From assembly GCF_003610635.1 (NCBI RefSeq), contig NZ_RAQJ01000002.1, positions 124,001 through 188,000 on the forward strand: DNA of 64,000 bases, in the 5' to 3' direction. Under the pieces are notes generated by a model, which was given only the letters and a program-made list of their open reading frames with translations, searched no databases and was not told where the DNA came from. Both the position numbers and the translations under genes were made by a program. Below are positions 26,749-34,993 of this stretch, piece by piece. Every line of letters begins with the position of its first letter. Positions within the stretch are counted from its first letter, which is position 1. This DNA comes from Ichthyenterobacterium magnum. Its GTDB lineage: Bacteria; Bacteroidota; Bacteroidia; Flavobacteriales; Flavobacteriaceae.

Positions 26749-27157
26749 TAGACGCTATCCCAGTTTTTTCTATTACCCAATTTGCAGCATCAATAAGTGA
26801 GTTAAATTGTTTCCGTTTAGACTTAAAGTAATAATCTTCAATGGCAAGTATACGTTTAGTATTATGGCTATAGGTAACTATAGCATAGGCACTTAAATGT
26901 AATATGTTGTGTTTTTGCTTTATGATGTCAAGTAAGTTTACAGAAAAAGAATTCACTCTGTTAGAGATAAAACCATAAGGTTTTGTACTAAAAAATTCCC
27001 TACTCAAATCAAAAATTTCTTTAAAATCATTAAAAGATACATAAGCACCTTGCTTAAATTCTGCAACAATAAAATTTTCAAAAAAATGAAAATCTCCAAT
27101 GTCGAGACAATAAGTGGCTTGAACGTTTTTTGAAAGAGGGGATTCTAAAACCTTCAC
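26717..27157 (-). CDS. Hypothetical cytoplasmic protein, possibly STAS/SpoIIAA-like
   Basis: A 146-residue protein without a signal peptide or membrane segment. It opens with a beta hairpin-like stretch (YCLDIGDFHFFENFIVAEFKQGAYVSFNDF), contains YGFISNRVNSFSVNLLDI and SAYAIVTYSHNTKRILAIEDYYF, and ends ANWVIEKTGIASITP. The alternating beta/alpha pattern is like the SpoIIAA/STAS-type family common in Bacteroidetes, but this is by impression only. The 3' end overlaps cvfB by 32 bases, so the two mRNAs form an antisense duplex at their ends. It has a good promoter of its own. Confidence 0.7.
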   Translation of the reverse strand: MKVLESPLSKNVQATYCLDIGDFHFFENFIVAEFKQGAYVSFNDFKEIFDLSREFFSTKPYGFISNRVNSFSVNLLDIIKQKHNILHLSAYAIVTYSHNTKRILAIEDYYFKSKRKQFNSLIDAANWVIEKTGIASITPLNKYHHP

Positions 27158-27182
27158 AATAATTTTATGGATTAATTCATTT

Positions 27183-27214
27183 CAAACTTACAATCTATGT
27201 GTACTATAGCCAAA
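27183..27214 (-). promoter_or_regulatory. Promoter for the STAS-like gene
   Basis: On the minus strand TTTG (27211-27214) and TAAGTTTG (27183-27190) are separated by 20 bases, an exact -33/-7 pair, 26 bases upstream of the ATG. Confidence 0.6.
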
Positions 27215-27268
27215 AAAAAAAGATGTTATTAGATGTAAATATGTATTTTTACGCTGAAAATTATTTCT

Positions 27269-28108
27269 ATGGATAAAATAGGTTGGAAAGTCGTTAAAGA
27301 ATACGAAGACATAACTTACAAAAAGCACAATGGCGTTGCTCGTATTGCATTTAATAGACCAGATGTACGTAATGCATTTAGACCAAAAACTACTAGTGAG
27401 TTGTATGATGCATTTTATGACGCAAATGAAGATGTAAATATTGGCGTAGTGTTACTTTCTGCAGAAGGCCCATCAACAAAAGATGGTATTTGGAGTTTTT
27501 GTTCTGGTGGTGATCAAAAAGCAAGAGGCCATCAAGGTTATGTTGGAGAAGATGGTTACCATCGTTTAAACATACTAGAAGTTCAACGCTTAATTAGGTT
27601 TATGCCTAAAGCTGTAATAGCAGTTGTACCTGGTTGGGCAGTTGGTGGCGGACACAGTTTACATGTTGTTTGCGATTTAACTTTAGCAAGTAAAGAACAT
27701 GCAATTTTTAAACAAACAGATGCCGATGTAACCAGTTTTGATGGTGGTTATGGGTCTGCTTATTTAGCAAAAATGGTTGGACAGAAAAAAGCACGTGAAA
27801 TATTTTTTTTAGGAAGAAATTATTCTGCACAAGAAGCTTATGACATGGGAATGGTAAATGCCGTTATTCCTCATGCTGAATTAGAAAGTGTAGCATATGA
27901 TTGGGCTCAAGAAATTCTTGCTAAATCGCCAACATCAATTAAAATGTTAAAATTTGCTATGAATTTAACAGATGATGGTATGGTTGGTCAACAAGTATTT
28001 GCTGGAGAAGCAACACGTTTGGCTTATATGACAGACGAGGCAAAAGAAGGGCGTGATGCATTTTTAGAAAAACGCAAACCTAATTTTGATAAAAAGTGGA
28101 TTCCTTAA
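27269..28108 (+). CDS. menB: 1,4-dihydroxy-2-naphthoyl-CoA synthase
   Basis: A 279-residue crotonase-fold enzyme that cyclises o-succinylbenzoyl-CoA to 1,4-dihydroxy-2-naphthoyl-CoA. The oxyanion-hole segments are FCSGGDQKARG and VPGWAVGGGHSLHVVCDL; the signature KQTDADVTSFDGGYGSAYLA follows, with Asp151 in the position that is Gly in bicarbonate-dependent E. coli MenB and Asp in the mycobacterial enzyme, making this a type II (bicarbonate-independent) MenB by family knowledge. The C-terminal EGRDAFLEKRKPNFDKK is intact. menA begins 12 bases after its stop, so they form an operon. Confidence 0.96.
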   Translation: MDKIGWKVVKEYEDITYKKHNGVARIAFNRPDVRNAFRPKTTSELYDAFYDANEDVNIGVVLLSAEGPSTKDGIWSFCSGGDQKARGHQGYVGEDGYHRLNILEVQRLIRFMPKAVIAVVPGWAVGGGHSLHVVCDLTLASKEHAIFKQTDADVTSFDGGYGSAYLAKMVGQKKAREIFFLGRNYSAQEAYDMGMVNAVIPHAELESVAYDWAQEILAKSPTSIKMLKFAMNLTDDGMVGQQVFAGEATRLAYMTDEAKEGRDAFLEKRKPNFDKKWIP

Positions 28109-28120
28109 TTAAAAAGATTG

Positions 28121-29023
28121 ATGAATAAAATTAAACCTTGGTTTTTAGCATTTAGATTAAGAACACTTCCGCTTTCAGTTTCTGGTATTATTATAGGATC
28201 TTGCTTTGCACACTATAATGGTGTTTTTGATGTTACTATCTGTGTGTTAGCTATTTTAACAACTATTAGCCTTCAGGTGCTATCAAATTTATCTAATGAT
28301 TATGGAGATGGCGTTAAGGGAACAGATGATGAGAATAGAGTAGGACCAGAACGCGCTATTCAAAGTGGAATAATAACACCAGATGAAATGATAGAGGGAA
28401 TTAAGTTTAATATTCTCGTTGTAATCATACTCTCAGTAATGTTAATTTACATTTCTTTTGGACATAAACATTTTTTATATGCCTTATTGTTTTTCTTTCT
28501 TTCTGGGGCATCAATCTATGCTGCAATGAACTATACTATTGGTAGTTCTGCCTATGGCTACAGAGCTTTAGGAGATGTTTTTGTATTTGTTTTTTTTGGC
28601 TTACTAAGTGTTGTAGGTAGTTATTTTTTATACTCAAAACAGTTAGACCATCATGTAGTTTTACCAGCAATTTCAATAGGATTATTATGTGTGGGTGTTT
28701 TAAATTTAAATAATATGCGTGATATAGAAACAGATGTTTTATCAGAAAAAATTACACTAGCAGTTAAATTAGGAAAAGATAAAGCTAAGGTGTATCATGT
28801 TTTTTTAGTAGCTACAGCAATGCTAATTGCTGTAATATTCTCCATTTTATATTTTTCTTCATTCTATAATTTTTTGTATGTAATAGCTTTTATTCCACTA
28901 GCTATTCATCTTAAAAAAATAATTAAAGCAGAACAACCAATAGATTTTGATCCTCAATTAAAAGTATTAGCACTTACTACTTTTTTATTTTCAATCTTAT
29001 TAGGTGTTGGTTATATTTTATAA
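28121..29023 (+). CDS. menA: 1,4-dihydroxy-2-naphthoate polyprenyltransferase
   Basis: A 300-residue UbiA-superfamily membrane prenyltransferase that attaches the polyprenyl chain to 1,4-dihydroxy-2-naphthoate, giving demethylmenaquinone. The two Asp-rich Mg-diphosphate sites are visible: NLSNDYGDGVKGTDDENRVG near residue 60-80 and NLNNMRDIETD near 200-210. Eight or nine hydrophobic segments surround them. I take ATG 28121; an adjacent in-frame TTG at 28118 would add one residue. It follows menB closely and ends in a terminator, so menBA is a two-gene unit. Confidence 0.95.
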   Translation: MNKIKPWFLAFRLRTLPLSVSGIIIGSCFAHYNGVFDVTICVLAILTTISLQVLSNLSNDYGDGVKGTDDENRVGPERAIQSGIITPDEMIEGIKFNILVVIILSVMLIYISFGHKHFLYALLFFFLSGASIYAAMNYTIGSSAYGYRALGDVFVFVFFGLLSVVGSYFLYSKQLDHHVVLPAISIGLLCVGVLNLNNMRDIETDVLSEKITLAVKLGKDKAKVYHVFLVATAMLIAVIFSILYFSSFYNFLYVIAFIPLAIHLKKIIKAEQPIDFDPQLKVLALTTFLFSILLGVGYIL

Positions 29024-29130
29024 AAAAAACATAAATATTTGGAAATCAAATAATTAATTATTATATTTAATTTGAAATTTTGTAGGTCGGCATTTATTTG
29101 CTATATGTTGGCAATAAAATTTGGGGCTTT

Positions 29131-29169
29131 AAAACTCAGACAAATTTCTCAATTCTGTCTGAGTTTTTT
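29131..29169 (+). terminator. menBA terminator
   Basis: A perfect 12-bp stem, AAAACTCAGACA with TGTCTGAGTTTT, closes a 13-base loop and ends in extra T residues. It lies about 107 bases after the menA stop, in the 184-base gap before the MBL-fold gene. Confidence 0.88.
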
Positions 29170-29207
29170 CGTATTTTACATTTTGTAACACGATAACGCT
29201 ATTCAAA

Positions 29208-29885
29208 ATGAAAATTACATTTTATGGACATGCTAGTTTAGGTATTGAGATTAATAATATCCATATTCTAGTTGACCCTTTTATTTCTGCAAATGAAAAA
29301 GCTTCTCATATTAGCATAAATAATTTAAAGGCTGATTATATTTTATTAACACATGCACATCAAGACCATATTCTGGATGCCGAAGCTATTGCAAAACGTA
29401 CTGGAGCAAAAATTGTATCTAACTATGAAATTGTGATGCATTATGATAAGTTAGGTATTGAAGGTCATCCAATGAATCATGGTGGTTCTTGGCAGTTTGA
29501 TTTTGGGACAGTTAAATACGTAAATGCTATACATACATCATCGTTTCCAGATGGTAGTTATGGCGGTCAACCAGGAGGCTTTATAATTAAAGGAGAACAT
29601 AAAACTATATATATTGCTGGTGATACAGCTTTAACGTATGATATGAAACTTATTCCAAATCAATTTAAGTTAGATCTAGCTATTTTGCCTATAGGCGATA
29701 ATTTTACAATGGGTGTTGATGATGCGCTTTTTGCTTCTGAACTTGTAGAATGTGATAAAATACTTGGATATCATTTTGATACGTTTGGCTATATAAAAAT
29801 TAATCGAGAAGAAGCTAAACGCAAATTTTTTGATAATGATAAAGATTTAATGCTACTAGAAATTGGTGAGAGTTTAGAGTTGTAA
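29208..29885 (+). CDS. UPF0173-type metal-dependent hydrolase (MBL fold)
   Basis: A 225-residue metallo-beta-lactamase-fold hydrolase of the UPF0173 group. The first line MKITFYGHASLGIEINN is typical, and the metal ligands LTHAHQDHILD (HxHxDH), the histidine of VNAIHTSSFPD, IAGDTALTYD and the late GYHFDTF are all present. Typical length. The substrate is unknown for the family. It lies between a terminator and a convergent gene, and is not obviously part of menaquinone synthesis although surrounded by men genes. Confidence 0.9.
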   Translation: MKITFYGHASLGIEINNIHILVDPFISANEKASHISINNLKADYILLTHAHQDHILDAEAIAKRTGAKIVSNYEIVMHYDKLGIEGHPMNHGGSWQFDFGTVKYVNAIHTSSFPDGSYGGQPGGFIIKGEHKTIYIAGDTALTYDMKLIPNQFKLDLAILPIGDNFTMGVDDALFASELVECDKILGYHFDTFGYIKINREEAKRKFFDNDKDLMLLEIGESLEL

Positions 29886-29954
29886 TTTCTTTAGTTTCAA
29901 TATTAATCTATTGTTCTTAAAATATTATTAATCTAATACATGTTATTAAATAAA

Positions 29955-30866
29955 TTAGTTATTATCTCTTGTCTTAATCCATTCTTCTCGTAAATCATCA
30001 CTAACTTTTCCTGTGCCATCATGACGCCATCCTGGAGGTTTTATAAAATAAAGTAATCTACTAGTTAAAGACTTTTTTCCGCTAAAAGCATCTTTAAACA
30101 TATTAACCCATTCTATAAAAGCAATTTTTACAGGATTATAAGTATTTATATTTTTTACTAAACCATAAACTACTTTTTCATCGTCAAGTTCTGGTTGAAA
30201 AGTTCCGAAAAACTTATCCCAAATAATTAATATTCCTGCATGGTTTCTGTCTAAATACAAAGGATTACTACCATGATGAACACGATGATGAGATGGTGTA
30301 TTCATAATAGCTTCAAACCATTTTGGTAGTTTGTTTATAGTTTCAGTATGAATCCAGTATTGATAAAGAAGGCTTACAGACATTTGAAACATAATCATAG
30401 CAGGATGAAATCCTACTAAAGGCATCCATAACCAAAAAATAAAGGTGTAAAAACCACCAGACCATGTTTGCCTAAGTGCTGTACTAAGATTGTAATATTG
30501 TGACGAGTGATGCACAACATGAGAAGCCCAAAACAAACGGCATTGATGTGCTATTCTATGATTCCAATAATACGTAATATCATCAGCAAAAAAAATAAGT
30601 ATAAAACTCCACCAAGTTACTGGTATTGTAAATACTCTAAAATTGTTATAAATCCAAAAAAAAGCTAATAGTACTAAAGCTTTACTTAAAAATCCAAGAA
30701 ATACATTTCCTAAACCCATAGTAATTGACGAAAAAGCATCTTTGGCTTCGTAACCTTTTACATGTTTTAATTGCTCTCTAGTTGTTACAAATAATTCTAT
30801 AAGCATCGTTAAGACAAACACAGGTATGGCAAAAAGTATAATATCTGGGAATTCTGGTGTTTCCAT
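29955..30866 (-). CDS. Sterol desaturase / fatty acid hydroxylase family membrane protein
   Basis: A 303-residue integral membrane di-iron enzyme. Four or five hydrophobic helices precede and separate the histidine clusters: YYWNHRIAH, FWASHVVHHSSQ (HxxHH) and MNTPSHHRVHHGSNPLYLDRNHAG, which together make the eight-histidine box of the fatty acid hydroxylase superfamily. Members hydroxylate or desaturate sterols, carotenoids, sphingolipids or alkylglycerols with O2; the substrate here is not evident. The gene is divergent from menC, whose promoter box lies in the 59-base gap. Confidence 0.9.
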   Translation of the reverse strand: METPEFPDIILFAIPVFVLTMLIELFVTTREQLKHVKGYEAKDAFSSITMGLGNVFLGFLSKALVLLAFFWIYNNFRVFTIPVTWWSFILIFFADDITYYWNHRIAHQCRLFWASHVVHHSSQYYNLSTALRQTWSGGFYTFIFWLWMPLVGFHPAMIMFQMSVSLLYQYWIHTETINKLPKWFEAIMNTPSHHRVHHGSNPLYLDRNHAGILIIWDKFFGTFQPELDDEKVVYGLVKNINTYNPVKIAFIEWVNMFKDAFSGKKSLTSRLLYFIKPPGWRHDGTGKVSDDLREEWIKTRDNN

Positions 30867-30908
30867 TTTTTAGATTTAAAGGAGCTGTAAATTACAAATT
30901 TTATTGAT

Positions 30909-30916
30909 TATTTTTG
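30909..30916 (+). promoter_or_regulatory. -7 promoter box for menC
   Basis: TATTTTTG is an exact TAnnTTTG match 9 bases before the menC ATG, implying a very short leader. Confidence 0.5.
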
Positions 30917-30925
30917 GGCTGAATA

Positions 30926-31960
30926 ATGACAGCAACTTATCATAAATATATTTTAAACTTTAAACAGCCAAGTGGTACGTCACGAGGCGTTTTAAAAACT
31001 AAAGAGACTTGGTTTTTAAGATTAACTGATAACGAAAAAATAGGTGTAGGCGAGTGTGGTGTGTTTAGAGGATTAAGTATTGATGATAGACCAGATTACG
31101 AAGACAAATTAAAATGGGTTTGTGAAAACATTAACTTGGGTTTAAATAATTTGCTTAGTAAACTTGTTGAGTTTCCTAGTATTCAGTTTGGTTTAGAAAT
31201 AGCCTTTAAATCATTACAGAGAGCTTTTCCTTTTGAATTATTTCCTTCAGAATTTACAAAAGGAAAAAACAATATTCCTATTAATGGTTTAATATGGATG
31301 GGAAGCAAAGCATTTATGAAGCAGCAAATAAAAGAAAAGCTTGAAGCTGGTTTTACGTGTATAAAACTAAAAATTGGCGCGATAGATTTTCAAACCGAAT
31401 TGAGTTTATTAAAATCTATACGCAAAGAGTATTCTGCTAAAGATGTAGAATTGCGTGTTGATGCAAATGGAGCATTTCATGCAGATAATGCATTAGAGAA
31501 ATTAAAACAACTTTCAGATTTTAATTTACACTCTATTGAGCAACCAATACAGCAAGGTCAATTTGAAGCTATGGCCAGACTTTGTGAAGAAACACCTTTG
31601 CCAATTGCTTTAGACGAAGAATTAATAGGTGTGTTTTCTGTAACTAAAAAACAAGAATTACTACAAACTATAAATCCGCAGTACATTATCTTAAAACCTA
31701 GTTTAGTTGGTGGTTATAAAGAAAGCCAAGAGTGGATAGGTTTAGTAGAAGAACGTGAGATAGGTTGGTGGATTACTAGCGCTTTAGAAAGTAATGTTGG
31801 TTTAAATGCCATTACACAATGGACATTTACTTTAAAAAATAAAATACCACAAGGACTTGGTACTGGAGGTTTATTTACAAATAATTTTGATAGTCCTTTA
31901 CAAGTAAAAAATGGTGCTTTGTATTACAACACAAATTTAGATTGGAAATTTAATTTATAA
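30926..31960 (+). CDS. menC: o-Succinylbenzoate synthase
   Basis: A 344-residue enolase-superfamily dehydratase that forms o-succinylbenzoate from SHCHC in menaquinone synthesis. The capping domain is followed by the barrel with FTCIKLKIGA (catalytic Lys), ELRVDANGAF (Mg Asp), SIEQPI (Glu), IALDEELIG (Asp/Glu) and YIILKPSLVGG (second Lys), so all catalytic residues are in place. Context with menF, menD, menB, menA and menE supports this over the promiscuous N-acylamino acid racemase relatives. It is 2 bases from the CPBP protease gene, an unusual operon partner. Confidence 0.94.
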   Translation: MTATYHKYILNFKQPSGTSRGVLKTKETWFLRLTDNEKIGVGECGVFRGLSIDDRPDYEDKLKWVCENINLGLNNLLSKLVEFPSIQFGLEIAFKSLQRAFPFELFPSEFTKGKNNIPINGLIWMGSKAFMKQQIKEKLEAGFTCIKLKIGAIDFQTELSLLKSIRKEYSAKDVELRVDANGAFHADNALEKLKQLSDFNLHSIEQPIQQGQFEAMARLCEETPLPIALDEELIGVFSVTKKQELLQTINPQYIILKPSLVGGYKESQEWIGLVEEREIGWWITSALESNVGLNAITQWTFTLKNKIPQGLGTGGLFTNNFDSPLQVKNGALYYNTNLDWKFNL

Positions 31961-31962
31961 AA

Positions 31963-32904
31963 ATGAATTACATACAACAGGCATATAAAGGAGAGAATGA
32001 ACCTTGGAAAATTGTTTTAACCTTGATATTAGTATCAGGTCTTTTTGTTGGGAACATTATATATTTTATGTTTTTTGGAGATGGAATAGATGTCATTGAA
32101 GAACAAAAAAAATTATTAGAAATGATACCAAGTAAAAACTTTTGGTTAGCAATAAATTTATTGCCATTTGTAATTTTACTAGGCCTTTTATTCTTGTTAG
32201 TAAAGTCATTGCACAAAAGAAGCTTACTCAGTTTAACCACAGCTAGACCCAAAGTAGATTGGAGTAGAGTAGCTTTTTCTTTTTTATTAATTGTAATTAC
32301 TGCGCTTGTGTTGTTTGGTATTAGTTATTATTCTGACCCATCATTGGTTGAGTTGCAGTTTAATCCTTTAAAGTTTACAATTTTATTAATTATTAGTCTT
32401 TTAATGTTTCCGCTTCAAATTGGTTTAGAAGAGTATTTGTTTAGAGGCTATTTAATGCAGCAGGTTGGTATTTTGGTGAAGAACAAATGGTTTCCTTTAA
32501 TACTTACTTCTGTTTTATTTGGATTGCTTCATGGAGCAAATCCTGAGGTTGCAGAGATTGGTTCTATTATTATGGTGTATTATATTGGTACAGGCTTACT
32601 TCTTGGTATTATGACTTTAATGGATGATGGATTAGAATTGGCGTTAGGCTTTCATTTTGGTAATAATTTATTAGCAGCTACCTTAGTAACGGCAAAATGG
32701 TCTGCTTTGCAAACAGATGCTGCTTTTGTTTATACCGCAGAGGAAGCTTCAACTCAAATTTCTGAAATAGTTTTACCAGTTTTAATAATTTATCCAATAC
32801 TACTTTTTATACTTGCTAAAAAATATAAATGGACCAATTGGAAAGATAAACTCTTTGGTAAAGTTAAAGCACCACCAAAAGAAAATTATAAGATTATAGA
32901 ATAA
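31963..32904 (+). CDS. CPBP family intramembrane glutamic endopeptidase
   Basis: A 313-residue polytopic membrane protein with about seven or eight hydrophobic helices. The CPBP (Abi/CAAX-protease) motifs are clear: GLEEYLFRGYLMQ (EExxxR), FGLLHGAN (FxxxH) and HFGNN (HxxxN/B). Relatives include Rce1 CAAX proteases, bacteriocin immunity proteins and stress-response proteases. Substrate unknown. It starts 2 bases after menC and ends inside the terminal repeat of a 139-base hairpin element, whose first A residues provide the stop codon. Confidence 0.9.
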   Translation: MNYIQQAYKGENEPWKIVLTLILVSGLFVGNIIYFMFFGDGIDVIEEQKKLLEMIPSKNFWLAINLLPFVILLGLLFLLVKSLHKRSLLSLTTARPKVDWSRVAFSFLLIVITALVLFGISYYSDPSLVELQFNPLKFTILLIISLLMFPLQIGLEEYLFRGYLMQQVGILVKNKWFPLILTSVLFGLLHGANPEVAEIGSIIMVYYIGTGLLLGIMTLMDDGLELALGFHFGNNLLAATLVTAKWSALQTDAAFVYTAEEASTQISEIVLPVLIIYPILLFILAKKYKWTNWKDKLFGKVKAPPKENYKIIE

Positions 32905-33042
32905 AAAAAAGCTGTCTAAAAAGTGATGTTTTTTGTCATTTTGAGCGAAGTCAAAAATCTCAATTATCTATAAATTAGAATATTGATTCTATAGAGATTC
33001 TTCATTTTAATTCAGAATGACACTTTTTAGATAGCTTTTTTT
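32904..33042. repeat. 139-bp MITE-like inverted-repeat element, copy A
   Basis: Terminal inverted repeats of 22 bases (32904-32925 and 33021-33042) match at 21 positions and contain CTAAAAAGTG. Inside are GTCATTTTGAGCGAAGTC on the left and GAGATTCTTC..ATTCAGAATGAC on the right, an imperfect continuation of the palindrome. A related copy in the opposite orientation lies at 43346. It sits between convergent genes and probably terminates both. No coding capacity. Confidence 0.8.
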
Positions 33043-33061
33043 CTATGTGCTATTTGAGTTT

Positions 33062-34993
33062 TTATTCTGTTGCTTTAAGTAGTATTGCGGCTTTATTAAA
33101 ATCTGAAGCTGCGTTAATGACATCTCTAAATTCTTCATAACGATTTAAATCGTACTCATGCGTTTTATAAAACTCTTCAATGCTAATTGTAATTGTATTA
33201 CCTTCTTGTTTGTATGATGATTCAAACTTTGCAATTTTTTCGCCATTTAAAGCTTTATAACTTTTATCAATATTTAATGAGTTTAAACCTTCAGCCGTAT
33301 AACCATCAGGAATAGTAACAACAATAGAATAGTTGTAACGGTTTGGATAGGTCATCTCTATTGGGTTTATGCGTTCTGTTTCTTGGTATAATTCACTTTG
33401 TGTGCCTATAACCAAGCCAACTTGAAATATATAGCTGTCTCCAGCATCTTCTAATAAGGCCTCAGAAGTAATTGTAGATGTTACAACAAATGGCTTGTTG
33501 TATTCTAGTTGATTCATTTCTGCATGTTCTACTTTATAATCTAAAATCTCTTTATCTTCAATACCAGAACCTGTTAAGTAGTCTTTAAACTCTTTCTTGC
33601 CTTGATCTGTAGAGAGACTTAAAACGGCTCTATTGGTTTCAGACCAATGCCCATAATACTCTTGGTATTCTGATATGGTTACGCTCTCTAATTCGTCAGA
33701 AAAACTTATGTCCATATCTCGTTTAATTCTACTATAATCTTCATCATACTCTACAATTTTTGTAAAATAGTGGTTAAAATCTGATTCTATAAACAAACCG
33801 TAATTACCTAAAATATTAAAAGGTGCTTCACCAACTCTAGATTCTATTCTGTCTGGAGCTATGTACTTTTTCTCAGTAGGTAAGTAGATTAAAAAGTCAC
33901 GTAACATACCTGGAATAAAGAAATTTGGATCAAACTTGGTTAAAAAACGATTTGCAGTTATTACAATTTCGAAATCTACATTTAATGCTTTTAAAAAGTG
34001 TGCATAAACCTTTACAATACCATAATCACTTGCCGATTTGTTAGTGAGAATGTAATCTAAATTTGTAAGATCTTCGTTATTGTTTTTTACAATTGTAAAG
34101 TTTGTTTTAATATAATTATCGATTCGAGTTGCTTTCTCAAAAGGCGATAAATCTGTTTTGCCTTCTGTAATTGTTTGGATGTCGTTTTTAATTTTCTCTG
34201 AAACTACTTCTGGAAAAAACTGTCTTCCAACATTGTTAGAAACATTACTCCAAAACATATCTTGAGTTATATTTTGCCCTTCAGGAAAACATTGGTATAC
34301 AACTGCAATATCATTTGCTTTTGGTGTAGAATATTCTTCCTCAATCATTGCAGGAATATTAGTTAACGTTAATAGTTTTCCCGAATATTGATCTGTAGAA
34401 ACATCTTTAAATTCTTCTTCGGTTCTATATGCTTTTACATTAGAATTTAAGCCGTTGGTTACAAATAAAAACTCTGCATTTTTAATTTTATAATCTGCTT
34501 GTATCGTTTCAGAACCATACATGTCGTACTCTTTTTCTACAGTATATAAAACCTCTATTTCTGAACCTTTCTCAACACCTTCAATAGCAAAAATTTTAAA
34601 GTCGCCATATTCTTCAACATTTTTTACTTCTTTAATATTGTCTTTATTTAAAAGCGTGATTTTTCCGTTAGCATTTATTGTTCTTGCTTTTATATCTACT
34701 ACATTTTTTACTGAATACATTGGGATATATACAGTGTTGTGCTGACTTATACCTTTGTCGTCGTTTACTCGAGCTATGGTATGTTCTGTTTCAAAACGTC
34801 TAGGTTCTGCAGAAAATTGACCTTTTGAATATTCTACAATATGTTTTTTTAAAATGACTATTGAAGATTCATCTTGCTCTTTTTTTGTTAGCTCATGAAG
34901 TTTTGGGTCTTGGCTCCAATTGTAAGTTTTATAGTACTGAGCAAATGAATTGGTTGTTGCAAGTAACAGAAGTATTAGTGCTTTTTTTATCAT
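33062..34993 (-). CDS. Exported DUF3857/transglutaminase-like protein lacking the catalytic cysteine
   Basis: A 643-residue protein with a signal peptide (ALILLLLATTNSFAQ) and the DUF3857 domain in the first ~300 residues, then a transglutaminase-like region. Where the active paralogue next door has a YGDCKD motif, this one reads SASDYGIVKVYAHFL, so the catalytic Cys appears to be lost, while a downstream KYIAPDRIES still occupies the Asp region. It is probably a non-catalytic paralogue acting in the periplasm. The start ATG overlaps the stop of the upstream paralogue by one base (TAATG), so they are translationally coupled and may work as a pair. Confidence 0.85.
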   Translation of the reverse strand: MIKKALILLLLATTNSFAQYYKTYNWSQDPKLHELTKKEQDESSIVILKKHIVEYSKGQFSAEPRRFETEHTIARVNDDKGISQHNTVYIPMYSVKNVVDIKARTINANGKITLLNKDNIKEVKNVEEYGDFKIFAIEGVEKGSEIEVLYTVEKEYDMYGSETIQADYKIKNAEFLFVTNGLNSNVKAYRTEEEFKDVSTDQYSGKLLTLTNIPAMIEEEYSTPKANDIAVVYQCFPEGQNITQDMFWSNVSNNVGRQFFPEVVSEKIKNDIQTITEGKTDLSPFEKATRIDNYIKTNFTIVKNNNEDLTNLDYILTNKSASDYGIVKVYAHFLKALNVDFEIVITANRFLTKFDPNFFIPGMLRDFLIYLPTEKKYIAPDRIESRVGEAPFNILGNYGLFIESDFNHYFTKIVEYDEDYSRIKRDMDISFSDELESVTISEYQEYYGHWSETNRAVLSLSTDQGKKEFKDYLTGSGIEDKEILDYKVEHAEMNQLEYNKPFVVTSTITSEALLEDAGDSYIFQVGLVIGTQSELYQETERINPIEMTYPNRYNYSIVVTIPDGYTAEGLNSLNIDKSYKALNGEKIAKFESSYKQEGNTITISIEEFYKTHEYDLNRYEEFRDVINAASDFNKAAILLKATE

